A stretch of DNA of 19,013 bases from JAHDWY01 sp964632865 (GCA_964632865.1 CAZWDH010000119.1:1-19013), one strand, 5' to 3'. Shown: positions 8,162 to 16,246, counted from the stretch's first letter. Program-made: numbers and translations. The notes: generated by a model from the letters alone, not told the origin.

Positions 8162-8791
8162 GTGGTCACACCTACAGAAACGCTTTCCGCGGAACTCCGC
8201 GCGTTGCTCGCCAAAGCCGACGCCGAAGAAGTGCGTCTCGGAGAGATCCTGGAGCCGTTTCCGGTGCGTGGCCACGCGTTAATGATCGTGTTGTTCAGTT
8301 TTCCCTTGAGTTTACCCATTGCGCCCCCGTTTCTCGGAGGCCCCTTTGGTCTGGTCCTTGCGCTGCTCGGCCTCTACCTGGCCCTCGGTAAGAAGCCGTG
8401 GCTGCCTCGATTCCTGCGCGAACGCAGCATCTCCTCGCAACGGTTCCACGGAATCCTTCGCCGGTTGATTGCCGTTGCCAAAATGCTCGAGAGCTTCCTC
8501 CGGCCGAGAATACTCGTGTTGACGAATATGCTCTGGCTCCGCCGGTGCCATGCCATATACATTCTTCTGTTGGCACTCCTGTTGGCCTTGCCCGTACCGC
8601 TGCCGGTGCCGTTCAGCAATACTGTTGTCGCCCTGCCCATCTTCATCACGGGCCTCGGCCTCCTGGAGCGTGATGGATTGTTCGTGCTGCTCGGCTATGT
8701 CGCGGCGCTACCCTGTGTCGCATACTACGGCGGCATCCTCTGGCTGGGCCAGGGAGGCGTAGAACTGTTCTTGCGCCACTACGGGATCTAG
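8162..8791 (+). CDS. ExoD-family (exopolysaccharide synthesis ExoD) membrane protein
   Basis: A 209-residue membrane protein with the ExoD family pattern. A soluble N-terminus ends in GEILEPFPVRGHALMIVLFSF. The signature PLSLPIAPPFLGGPFGL and LALLGLYLALGKKPWLP follow. After a basic loop comes a second hydrophobic half with LLALLLALPVPLPVPFSN and VALPIFITGLGLLERDG. ExoD was named for an exopolysaccharide defect in Rhizobium, but its molecular function is unresolved; many genomes have it without exopolysaccharide genes nearby, as here. The GTG at 8162 was chosen from promoter position, as only a poorly spaced GAGG lies upstream. An in-frame TTG at 8102 would add 20 residues. Its stop is four bases from that of the convergent R2lox gene. 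Confidence 0.88.
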   Translation: MVTPTETLSAELRALLAKADAEEVRLGEILEPFPVRGHALMIVLFSFPLSLPIAPPFLGGPFGLVLALLGLYLALGKKPWLPRFLRERSISSQRFHGILRRLIAVAKMLESFLRPRILVLTNMLWLRRCHAIYILLLALLLALPVPLPVPFSNTVVALPIFITGLGLLERDGLFVLLGYVAALPCVAYYGGILWLGQGGVELFLRHYGI

Positions 8792-8795
8792 GCGC

Positions 8796-9710
8796 CTACG
8801 CATCGTCCGCATCGATAATCTCAGCGGTCATCTGTTCCACCTCCGCTGCCGACATACCGCGGGCGCGTTGCAACCGATCCAGGCGCTTCTGAAACTGTCC
8901 CATGGCAAAGGCGGCGAAGGTCTCCTCCGACTCCCCGAACGGCGGCTCCTCATACCGCGTGAACGTCTCGTGAATCAGGCCCATCACCTTAGGCAGCAAT
9001 TCGTTCATCGTCTCCTGCACAACGTCCCACAGGCCCGGGTCCTCCGACATGAGCCGCGACAGCAGATAGATGCCATATGCGAGATGCCGGGCCTCGTCGC
9101 GCTTCACCAGCGACACGCCTTTTCGCGTGCCCGGCAGGATGCCCTTCTTGTCCAGCGCGAGGAAATAAGCATGGTAGCCCGTCTCGGCGATGATGCCTTC
9201 GACCACGAGGTTGTAGGTCGCTGACGCGCGCGCCAGGGCCGCGTGTGACGTATCGGTCTTGAGGGCCTCCATCGCCGCCGGCAATGCTTCGTAGAAGATG
9301 GCCCGGTAATTCTCCTGATGGTAATGCGACAGGTCACCGTCTTGTCCCGCAACTTCCGTTACGAAGCGCGCGAAAAAGTCAGTGTGTTTCGCTTCCTCCC
9401 AAAGGAAGGCCGTGAGATAGATCTCTTCCTCCACGCGCCCATCCTGGGCGATCGCATGAATCAGCGGCAGCAGATCCAGTGTCACCGCTTCCTCGCCGCC
9501 CACGAACAGTGCCGTGAGCATGAGGATTGCGTCGCGTTCCACTTCGGTCAGGTTCGGCCAATCCTTCCGATCCTGGGTGAAGTCAAGCTCGGTCGGGTTC
9601 CAGATGCCCAGCCGCTTCGACTTCTCGAACAGGACCATCGGAGGACTTGACCGGCGCAATCCTTTTGTCGTGGTTACAAAGCTGTTGTGAGGCAATGGGG
9701 ATACCTCCAT
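8796..9710 (-). CDS. R2-like ligand-binding oxidase (R2lox, ribonucleotide reductase R2 homologue)
   Basis: A 304-residue ferritin-like protein resembling the Mn/Fe R2lox family (Mycobacterium Rv0233 is about 314 residues). The six expected metal ligands are present: Glu73 (GGEEAV), Glu106 and His109 (EEAKH), Glu171 (NLVVEGI), Glu206 and His209 (DEARH). Val76 and Tyr166 occupy the positions of the Val-Tyr ether crosslink, three after the first ligand and five before the fourth. R2lox binds a long-chain fatty-acid-like ligand and activates oxygen at a Mn/Fe site; its physiological substrate is unknown. ATG at 9710 was preferred because a candidate promoter lies at 9780-9808. An upstream in-frame start at 9809 would overlap that promoter. 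The ribosome-binding site (GAAGGG) is spaced long, so the start is less certain than the family. Confidence 0.9.
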   Translation of the reverse strand: MEVSPLPHNSFVTTTKGLRRSSPPMVLFEKSKRLGIWNPTELDFTQDRKDWPNLTEVERDAILMLTALFVGGEEAVTLDLLPLIHAIAQDGRVEEEIYLTAFLWEEAKHTDFFARFVTEVAGQDGDLSHYHQENYRAIFYEALPAAMEALKTDTSHAALARASATYNLVVEGIIAETGYHAYFLALDKKGILPGTRKGVSLVKRDEARHLAYGIYLLSRLMSEDPGLWDVVQETMNELLPKVMGLIHETFTRYEEPPFGESEETFAAFAMGQFQKRLDRLQRARGMSAAEVEQMTAEIIDADDA

Positions 9711-9779
9711 CCGTTGCTCGACACCCTTCAGAAGCGCACTACCGGTCAGGGTGCGGAATCCACACCTTGCAGCGAGACC

Positions 9780-9808
9780 ATTATGCGCGGAGCCGGGAGC
9801 CGATTCCA
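9780..9808 (-). promoter_or_regulatory. Candidate promoter of the R2lox gene
   Basis: On the minus strand TGGAAT (9808-9803) and CATAAT (9785-9780) are separated by 17 bp. The -10 matches five of six consensus bases and the -35 three. Transcription would start near 9773, about 63 nt before the ATG at 9710. Confidence 0.35.
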
Positions 9809-9875
9809 CTCGTATGCCTACCGGTCGACTTTGGAAGTGAAGTGGGTTGATTGATTATTCGCCGCCATGGAGAAT

Positions 9876-9890
9876 GTAGGTACATCCTAC
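9876..9890. repeat. Short inverted repeat, possible operator upstream of the PLP enzyme gene
   Basis: GTAGG at 9876-9880 and CCTAC at 9886-9890 form a perfect 5-bp inverted repeat around TACAT. It lies 24 bp upstream of the TTG start at 9914 and just before the AAAGG ribosome-binding site. A possible promoter (TTGATT at 9847-9852, GAGAAT at 9870-9875, 17-bp spacer) would put the repeat at the transcription start, a common operator position. The arms are short, so chance is possible. Confidence 0.25.
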
Positions 9891-9913
9891 TGTAGAAAGG
9901 AAACAGCGCGCGC

Positions 9914-11101
9914 TTGGAAAACGCATACCCATACTATCGGACCGCGATTGCCGGACGTGTCATGCCGCTGGCCTACGTCGATCTGGACCGGTTCGACCAG
10001 AATATTCGCGATATAGCAGCCCGTTCCCTGGGCCGTCGTATTCGGGTCGCGTCTAAGTCCGTTCGTTGTGTCCCGCTGATGGAACGCATCCTGGCCACCG
10101 GCGCGCCGTACCACGGTATCATGGCCTACAGCGCGCGGGAGGCTGTGTTCTTGAGTCAGCAAGGGTTCGACGATCTTCTGATTGCCTACCCCGTCGTTCA
10201 CGAAGCCGAGGATGCGCGTCTTTGTGAAGAGCTGCAGCGCGGTAAACGCATCGTCAGCATGGTCGACTGCTTTGAGCACGTGCAACTCCTCGACAAGCTG
10301 GGGCGCGCCCACGCCGTCGAAGTGCCCCTGTGTATCGATATCGACCTCGCGACCGAGTTCCCTGGACTCTATTTCGGTGTGCGCCGATCCCCGTTGCGGA
10401 CGCCGGTTGACGTGATTGAATTGTCCCGTCGTATCGCTGCGGCCAAGAACGTGCGCCTGACAGGCGTGATGGGGTATGAAGCGCAAATCGCGGGACTGCC
10501 CGACAACGCTCCCGGCCAACGCGTGAAGAACGCGTTCATCCGCTTGCTCAAACGGCGCTCCCTCGCAGACTTTCGTAAACGCCGCGCGGACATCGTGCAG
10601 GCGATTCGTGATGAAGGTATCGAGTTGGAATTTGTCAACGGCGGTGGCACAGGAAGCGTCGAATCCTCGATTGAGGAAGAGTGTTTGACGGAAGTCACCG
10701 TCGGCTCCGGTTTCTTTGCACCCCTTTTGTTTGACTGGTATCAGTCGTGCCGGCACTTGCCCGCCGTGGGGTACGCCATCGAGATCACGCGAAAACCCGC
10801 CCCAGGCATCTACACCTGCCACGGTGGCGGTTACGTAGCCTCCGGTACCGGCGCCAATAAGGCGCCCCAGCCTTTTCTACCGGAGGGCGCCGCGTTGCTT
10901 CCCCTGGAAGGCGCCGGCGAAGTACAGACCCCCGTCCGATACGATGGGCCGAAAACGCTCAATCTGGGCGACCCGATCTTCATGCGCTACGCGAAGGCAG
11001 GGGAGATGTGCGAACGCTTCAACATGCTCCTGGCCATACAAGGCGGCGCGGTCGTGTCTGAGTACCCCACCTACCGGGGCGAGGGACAGGTGTTTCTGTA
11101 G
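9914..11101 (+). CDS. Fold-type III PLP enzyme (D-threonine aldolase / amino acid deaminase-aldolase-like)
   Basis: A 395-residue protein of the alanine racemase N-terminal fold, close to the group annotated as amino acid deaminase/aldolase. The N-terminal barrel has LAYVDLDRFDQNI, then RIRVASKSVRC with Lys48 as the probable PLP lysine, then IMAYSAREAVFL and VEFVNGGGTGS-like phosphate-binding residues (FVNGGGTGS). A C-terminal beta domain has GGGYVASGTG, RYAKAGEMCERF and PTYRGEG. Relatives act on D-threonine or D-serine-like amino acids in the cytoplasm; the substrate here is not known. The start is a TTG at 9914, with GAAAGGAAA about ten bases upstream. The next in-frame start, ATG at 9962, would remove part of the barrel and has no visible site. 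It is divergent from R2lox. The ankyrin gene starts 56 bp downstream. Confidence 0.8.
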   Translation: MENAYPYYRTAIAGRVMPLAYVDLDRFDQNIRDIAARSLGRRIRVASKSVRCVPLMERILATGAPYHGIMAYSAREAVFLSQQGFDDLLIAYPVVHEAEDARLCEELQRGKRIVSMVDCFEHVQLLDKLGRAHAVEVPLCIDIDLATEFPGLYFGVRRSPLRTPVDVIELSRRIAAAKNVRLTGVMGYEAQIAGLPDNAPGQRVKNAFIRLLKRRSLADFRKRRADIVQAIRDEGIELEFVNGGGTGSVESSIEEECLTEVTVGSGFFAPLLFDWYQSCRHLPAVGYAIEITRKPAPGIYTCHGGGYVASGTGANKAPQPFLPEGAALLPLEGAGEVQTPVRYDGPKTLNLGDPIFMRYAKAGEMCERFNMLLAIQGGAVVSEYPTYRGEGQVFL

Positions 11102-11157
11102 CGACTCGACCATCCGAGGCTCTTTGGCGTGACTAAACTCACAGGGGAATTCACACG

Positions 11158-12450
11158 ATGCGTTTTCGCGAGGCACGTAGAGCTGGCCATATTGGCGTAG
11201 TCGTTTTCAGTCTCTCCGTTGTGACCGTAGCGGGATGTGCAGGTGGTGCAACGGGGATCACAACGCCCCTGCATGAGGCGTCGCGCGACGGAAACCTGGG
11301 ATCGGTCCAGACCTTACTCGAAGGAGGCGAGAACCCCAACGTTATAGACGAAACTGGAAAGACGCCCCTTCACCATGCTGCCGAGAATGGTCACGGCGCG
11401 ACCGTCGAAGCACTCCTCAAGGGCGGCGCCGATCCGAACGCCCAAGACCAGGAAGGCAAGACCGCCCTGGAGTACGCGAGGGAGAACAACCACGGTCAGA
11501 CTGCCGGAACGATCGAGCGCGCCTTGGGCCCTGTCGCACCAAGACCAGCGGTCCCTGCGCCCGATACGGTGACAGCGTCAGCGCCGCCCTTGGACGGTCT
11601 CAACCCATCGTTGAAATACGCCGAACTACCGTCCTTCGAAGCAGCTATCGCTCAGCCCGGCTGCCTGTTGAAGAGCGACCGTGTCTGGATGTTCGCGCCG
11701 AAGTCACGCGAGGAGGCGGCGAATGTGGTTTTTCCGTACTTGGTAAACGCCTACGACGCCCTCCGCGGTATCGTCGGAATAGACACCGAGTACGTTGTCG
11801 TGGTCTACAATTTTCCGGAAGGCAGCCGCGAGGCGTTTGGCGGCACGAGCAACTGCGCCATCTACTACGACGACACGAACCTGCAACTGGACCGGCATTC
11901 CGAGTGGACGCAGTTTGGCGTGCCCCACGTTTCCGGTTACATTGAGGAGATGGCCCACAACTTCGTCGCCGCGACCAAAGCCCAATTCGGCTGGGAAATG
12001 ATGGGGTGGAGCATCGGCGTGCACGCCACGCAGGCGGTCGCAGGCAACCCGATCTTCGTTCAGCACTGGACCGAAACGTATCAGGGGCAGGCGAGCACCT
12101 ATCAACGCTATGTCGCGGCGGGATTCGTACTTCCTTCCGATGTCCCCGCGAATCAGGTGGACCGCATTCACGCATTCATCCTGAGCGAGTGCGAACGGCA
12201 GTACGGCGCGTCCTTCTGGCGGGATGCCTTCGCTGAGATCAGAAAAGAAGCTCAGGCCCTGCGCGATGCCGCTAATGCCGGCGGGGATGACGCCATCCGC
12301 AATAAGCGGTATCAGATTACGATAGAATGTCTTGATCGGCTACCCGGGATCGAATTCAAGCAGATGCTGCAAAACAGCGGCATCTCGCTAACAACGGACG
12401 TGAAATCGCTCCATCCCACGGAGCCGGGCTGGAACCGGCGTTTGCAATGA
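11158..12450 (+). CDS. Ankyrin-repeat lipoprotein with a degenerate zincin-like domain
   Basis: A 430-residue protein with a lipoprotein signal peptide ending VAGC (Cys27). Ankyrin repeats follow: TTPLHEASRDGNLGSVQTLL (about 36-66), GKTPLHHAAENGHGATVEAL (67-99) and a partial third unit (100-122). After a Pro/Ala-rich linker (125-148) comes a globular domain of about 270 residues. It contains YIEEMAHNFVAATKAQFGWE (261-280), spaced like the HExxH region of secreted metallopeptidases, but with Glu263 in place of the first zinc His. The domain is not a family I can name; it could be an inactive or altered peptidase-like fold facing the periplasm or surface. AGGGGAA lies eight bases before the ATG. 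The beta-helix gene follows after 36 bp, so the two may be co-transcribed. Confidence 0.75.
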   Translation: MRFREARRAGHIGVVVFSLSVVTVAGCAGGATGITTPLHEASRDGNLGSVQTLLEGGENPNVIDETGKTPLHHAAENGHGATVEALLKGGADPNAQDQEGKTALEYARENNHGQTAGTIERALGPVAPRPAVPAPDTVTASAPPLDGLNPSLKYAELPSFEAAIAQPGCLLKSDRVWMFAPKSREEAANVVFPYLVNAYDALRGIVGIDTEYVVVVYNFPEGSREAFGGTSNCAIYYDDTNLQLDRHSEWTQFGVPHVSGYIEEMAHNFVAATKAQFGWEMMGWSIGVHATQAVAGNPIFVQHWTETYQGQASTYQRYVAAGFVLPSDVPANQVDRIHAFILSECERQYGASFWRDAFAEIRKEAQALRDAANAGGDDAIRNKRYQITIECLDRLPGIEFKQMLQNSGISLTTDVKSLHPTEPGWNRRLQ

Positions 12451-12486
12451 CGTGAAGAACTGAATTTTCGTCGAAACGGGGGAAAC

Positions 12487-14520
12487 ATGCTTAGATTCGC
12501 GATACAGTTTTTGGTGGCAGCGAGTATTTGGACGGTCGCGTATGCGGAGACCTTCTATGTCTCTCCGAACGGGAACGATTCAAACTCGGGCGCGGAAGAC
12601 GCGCCATTTGCCACCATGCAAGGCACCCGCGATTCGGTTCGGGCGAGTCTCCAGAGGCCGAATCGGGCTCCCGAGCCAATTGAGGTGATCATTCAGCCGG
12701 GACGGTACTACCTCGGCGAGACTTGGAGTTTGACCGCACCGGATAGCGGCAGTAAGGAGTCGCGGATCACGTACCGTGCGGGCGCGCCCGGCGCCGTGCT
12801 TGTTGGAGGCCGTCAACTCGCCACGGATAGCTTTGTTCCAGTAGTCGATGCTGCGACGCTCAGCCGAATCGTGCCCGAGGCCCGCGACACGGTCCGTGTG
12901 TTTGAACTTCACGAAGCCGGCATTGCCGACCTCGGCGCCTTTCCCAACCGGTTCGAGAACGCGCCTCCTTTGCCCGAACTCTTCTTCAATGGCGAGCGCA
13001 TGTCCCTCGCCCGCTGGCCCAATGACGACTGGGCCACCATTGCGTCGATCGTCGAAAGCGGTCCAGCGCCGTGGCGAAACCACTCGTCCGACAAGCTGGG
13101 CGTGTTTGAATACAGCGGCGACCGGCCGGAGCGATGGAGTTCCGCGCCGGAAGTCTGGCTCCACGGGTACTGGTGTTTCGACTGGAGCGCGGAGACGATC
13201 AAGGTCGGCGCGATAGACGTGGAGAACCATCAGATCACGTTGAGCGAGCAGCACCACTACGGGCTTGGCAGTGGCAATCCCGCCCCGCGACGATTCTACG
13301 CCACGAATCTGCTCGAAGAACTGGATCAGCCGGGCGAGTACTTCATCGACCGGGCAAGCGGACAACTCTACTTCTGGCCTCCCGGCGACATGTCGGGAGC
13401 CGACATCGTGTTGTCTACGCTGACTGGGCCGGTCATTGCTCTCGACAACGTTTCCCATATCACGCTGGAAGGGCTCACCGTCGAAACCTGCGTCGGCACC
13501 GGCATCGACGTGAAGGGTGGGGAGGGCGTCACGATCCAATCGTGCACGGTCCGCAATACGGGACAAGATGGAATCGTCATCAACGGCGGCACACGCCACA
13601 CCGTCGCCGGCTGCGACATTCACGATACCGGAACGGCCGGGCTTCGCGTGAGCGGCGGCGACCGCAAGACCCTGACGCCCTGCAATCATGTGGTCGACGA
13701 CAATCACATCTGGCGGATATCGCGACGGCAGCGCACGCATGCCTATAACATCCACATGGACGGCGTCGGCATTCAGGTGACGCATAACCTGCTCCACGAC
13801 GCCCCGCACCAGGCCATCGGGCTCGGCGGCAACGACCATCTCATCGAATTAAATGAGATTCACCATTCCGGCATGGAAACCGACGACAGCGGCGCCTTCT
13901 ACATGGGCCGCAATCCGTCCATGCGCGGCACGATCATCCGCCACAATTACTGGCACCATATTGGAAGCGCCCTGACTCATGGAAGCTGCGCCATCTACTT
14001 CGACGATGGCTCCGGGGGACAAACGGTGATCGGAAACGTCTTCTATAAAGCGGCCGGGGGAAACTTTGGCGCGGTCTTCGTGCACGGTGGCCATGACAAT
14101 GATGTGATCAACAACATTTTCGTGGACTGCAAGCGCGCCATTGGAGCCGCACCCTGGGGTGACGATCGGTGGTGGGACTACGTGGCCGCGCCACTCTGGC
14201 AGCAGGTACTGCTCCAGGATGTCGATATCACGCAACCGCCGTACACTACCAAGTATCCCGACCTCGTGGGATTCATGGAGCGTAACGATCGGCCCCGGCT
14301 CAACCGCGCAGCCCGCAACCTCGTTGTCCGGTGTGACGAATTCATCAACGGCAACTGGGACGAGCACGACAACTACGTTACCGCGGAAGACCCCGGTTTC
14401 GTAGACATGGCCCGTCAGAACTTTGCGCTTCGGGAGAATGCCCAAGTGTTCTCCGCGTTGCCTGCGTTCGAGCCTATACCTTTTGCGGAGATGGGTTTGC
14501 GAACCTCTCGCGACGAGTGA
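12487..14520 (+). CDS. Secreted right-handed beta-helix glycoside hydrolase-like protein (GH141-like)
   Basis: A 677-residue exported protein; the signal peptide is probably cut after VAYA (residue 20). The N-terminus FYVSPNGNDSNSGAEDAPF and ELFFNGERMSLARWPND (164-180) are typical of large beta-helix carbohydrate-active proteins related to GH141. Helix coils run from about residue 320 to 600, for example VSHITLEGLTVETCVGTGID. Two acidic clusters, TDDSGAFYMGRN (Asp466/Asp467) and IYFDDGSGG (Asp506/Asp507), are about 40 residues apart. That matches the remembered spacing of the catalytic aspartates of the GH141 enzyme BT1002. It likely acts on complex plant or algal polysaccharide (fucose- or xylose-containing), but the substrate is inferred. 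A GGGGGAA site precedes the ATG. The next operon's promoter starts 20 bp after its stop. Confidence 0.8.
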   Translation: MLRFAIQFLVAASIWTVAYAETFYVSPNGNDSNSGAEDAPFATMQGTRDSVRASLQRPNRAPEPIEVIIQPGRYYLGETWSLTAPDSGSKESRITYRAGAPGAVLVGGRQLATDSFVPVVDAATLSRIVPEARDTVRVFELHEAGIADLGAFPNRFENAPPLPELFFNGERMSLARWPNDDWATIASIVESGPAPWRNHSSDKLGVFEYSGDRPERWSSAPEVWLHGYWCFDWSAETIKVGAIDVENHQITLSEQHHYGLGSGNPAPRRFYATNLLEELDQPGEYFIDRASGQLYFWPPGDMSGADIVLSTLTGPVIALDNVSHITLEGLTVETCVGTGIDVKGGEGVTIQSCTVRNTGQDGIVINGGTRHTVAGCDIHDTGTAGLRVSGGDRKTLTPCNHVVDDNHIWRISRRQRTHAYNIHMDGVGIQVTHNLLHDAPHQAIGLGGNDHLIELNEIHHSGMETDDSGAFYMGRNPSMRGTIIRHNYWHHIGSALTHGSCAIYFDDGSGGQTVIGNVFYKAAGGNFGAVFVHGGHDNDVINNIFVDCKRAIGAAPWGDDRWWDYVAAPLWQQVLLQDVDITQPPYTTKYPDLVGFMERNDRPRLNRAARNLVVRCDEFINGNWDEHDNYVTAEDPGFVDMARQNFALRENAQVFSALPAFEPIPFAEMGLRTSRDE

Positions 14521-14540
14521 CCGGCGCGATTCATGCATCC

Positions 14541-14569
14541 TTGTCACGTTCCTGACCCTCTGCTATAGT
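14541..14569 (+). promoter_or_regulatory. Sigma70-like promoter of the ALDH-GMC operon
   Basis: TTGTCA at 14541-14546 and TATAGT at 14564-14569 are separated by exactly 17 bp; each box matches five of six consensus bases. Transcription would start near 14576, giving a leader of about 60 nt before the ATG at 14636. This is the best promoter match seen in the window. Confidence 0.7.
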
Positions 14570-14635
14570 GAACGGGAAGGTTGCTGCGGGCAAATCGACC
14601 CACTGCGGCGGGTCCAACGAGAGGTGGCCATCCCC

Positions 14636-16246
14636 ATGCCAGATCAAGTTGCTGTCAATCCTACGATTCCCATGCAGACCGATACTGCAACCTCGGAGAT
14701 CGTCGTGCGCGATCCACGAACGGGAAACGTACTTTATACGCTTCCCGAACCCTCCGATACGGATATCGAACGCGCGTTTCGGGAAGCGCGCCAAGCCTTC
14801 GCGAAGGTCCGCGGTATGTCCGTGCGAGAGCGTTTGGACGAGACCCTCAAACTCAAACGATTCTTTCTCGACAACAAGGAGATGATCGTCGACCGCGTCG
14901 TGCAGGAAACCGGCAAGGCCCGTACCGATGCGTTGGTGTCGGAAGTGTTCACCGTGCTCGACATCATCGACTACTACGACAAGCACGCCGAACGTCATCT
15001 CGCCGACGCGAAAGTGCCGACACCGGTCATTCTCTGGCCGAAGAAATCGAAAATCTACTACGAGCCCATCGGGCCCGTCCTGATTATCTCGCCGTGGAAC
15101 TATCCGCTGAACCTCGCCATGATCCCCATGATCACGGCCTTCGTAGCGGGCAACTCCATCGTCTTTAAACCGTCCGAGTGGACTCCTCTCAAGGGACTCA
15201 TCGAAGAGATCATAGAGAAGAGCGGTTTCATGAAAGACGCCGTGCAGGTGGTATACGGCGGAAAGGACACCGGCCGCAAACTCATCGATCAGCGGCCCGC
15301 GAAGATCCTGTTCACCGGCAGCACCCGCGCCGGCCGCCAGATCATGGAGCAGGCCGCCAAGCATCTCATTCCCGTCGAACTGGAACTGGGCGGGAAAGAT
15401 CCCATGGTGGTCTTCGACGACGCGGACATCGAACGCACCGCGGCAGGCGCCGTATGGGGTGCTATGACGAACAGCGGCCAGACCTGCACCTCCGTCGAGC
15501 GGCTTTTCGTGCACGAACGCGTTTATCCGCAGTTCGTCGAAGCGCTGAAAGGCAAGATAGAGAGACTTTCCCATTCGTCCCGCGATCGCGGCCGGCCCGA
15601 TGCCGGCGACCTGGATGTCGGCTCCATGACGGCGCGATTCCAAATCGAAAAGGTCGAGGATCAAGTAAACGACGCCAAGGCCAAGGGCGCCACTGTGCAC
15701 ACGGGCGGCACGCGCACCGAAGACGCCCAAGACTTTCCGCCTACGTTGATTACGGACATCACGGACGAAATGAAGATCGCCCACGAAGAGACCTTTGGCC
15801 CCGTGTTGACCGTACAACCGTTCAAGACCGAAGACGAGGCCGTTCGTCTCGCAAACGATTCGCCTTACGGTCTCAGCGCCAGCGTGTGGTCTAAGGACAT
15901 CGACCGCGCCACACGGGTTGCCCGCGCCATCGAAACGGGGAATGTCTCCATCAATAACGTGCTGGCCACACAAGGCAATTCCGCGCTGCCCTTCGGCGGG
16001 ACCAAGGAGAGCGGTTTTGGCCGATACAAAGGCCCGCACGGGCTCCATAGTTTTTCCAATATCAAGAGCATCATGATCGATTCGGGTTCGAAATATGAGC
16101 CGCACTGGTTTCCGTACACGAAAGAGAAGTACTCGCTGTTCAGCAAGTTGCTGGACGCGGTGTACGACGGCGGGCCCTTGTGGCTGCTTAAGACAATCCA
16201 GGTCGGCATGAAACTCGAGGCGCACGTCAAGAAGAACAAGTTGTAG
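14636..16246 (+). CDS. NAD(P)-dependent aldehyde dehydrogenase
   Basis: A 536-residue aldehyde dehydrogenase with all the core signatures. Asn155 is in ISPWNYPLN, Lys178 in FKPSE and a FTGSTRAG nucleotide loop is at 226-233. The general base is Glu250 in ELGGK and the catalytic Cys284 is in NSGQTC. It oxidises an aldehyde to the acid in the cytoplasm. The overall type, including the short N-terminus and the final WFPYTKEKYSLF segment, recalls ALDH3/YwdH-like enzymes that use medium- to long-chain aldehydes. The C-terminal tail of about 50 residues is basic and partly amphipathic, so membrane contact is possible. The start at 14636 has GAGGTGG eight bases upstream; a longer frame from 14423 would run into the beta-helix gene and the promoter. 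The GMC gene follows after 27 bp. Confidence 0.95.
   Translation: MPDQVAVNPTIPMQTDTATSEIVVRDPRTGNVLYTLPEPSDTDIERAFREARQAFAKVRGMSVRERLDETLKLKRFFLDNKEMIVDRVVQETGKARTDALVSEVFTVLDIIDYYDKHAERHLADAKVPTPVILWPKKSKIYYEPIGPVLIISPWNYPLNLAMIPMITAFVAGNSIVFKPSEWTPLKGLIEEIIEKSGFMKDAVQVVYGGKDTGRKLIDQRPAKILFTGSTRAGRQIMEQAAKHLIPVELELGGKDPMVVFDDADIERTAAGAVWGAMTNSGQTCTSVERLFVHERVYPQFVEALKGKIERLSHSSRDRGRPDAGDLDVGSMTARFQIEKVEDQVNDAKAKGATVHTGGTRTEDAQDFPPTLITDITDEMKIAHEETFGPVLTVQPFKTEDEAVRLANDSPYGLSASVWSKDIDRATRVARAIETGNVSINNVLATQGNSALPFGGTKESGFGRYKGPHGLHSFSNIKSIMIDSGSKYEPHWFPYTKEKYSLFSKLLDAVYDGGPLWLLKTIQVGMKLEAHVKKNKL

Noticed and set aside
8789..8798. Palindrome TAGGCGCCTA as a regulatory site or terminator
   Set aside because: It is formed by two convergent stop codons and a GCGC between them, is too short for a terminator and has no T-tract. 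It was kept only as part of the finding on convergent gene packing.
9711..9809. 33-codon N-terminal extension of R2lox
   Set aside because: The extension has no similarity to R2lox proteins and overlaps the candidate promoter at 9780-9808.
9887..10822. Minus-strand open frame of 311 codons opposite the PLP enzyme gene
   Set aside because: The plus strand carries conserved PLP-enzyme motifs; the antisense translation does not resemble a protein family.
12580..13839. Minus-strand open frame of 419 codons within the beta-helix gene
   Set aside because: It lies entirely inside a well-supported secreted protein gene and shows no domain or ribosome-binding site.
14423..14635. 71-codon N-terminal extension of the ALDH frame
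   Set aside because: It overlaps the end of the beta-helix gene and contains the promoter at 14541-14569. A good ribosome-binding site supports 14636.
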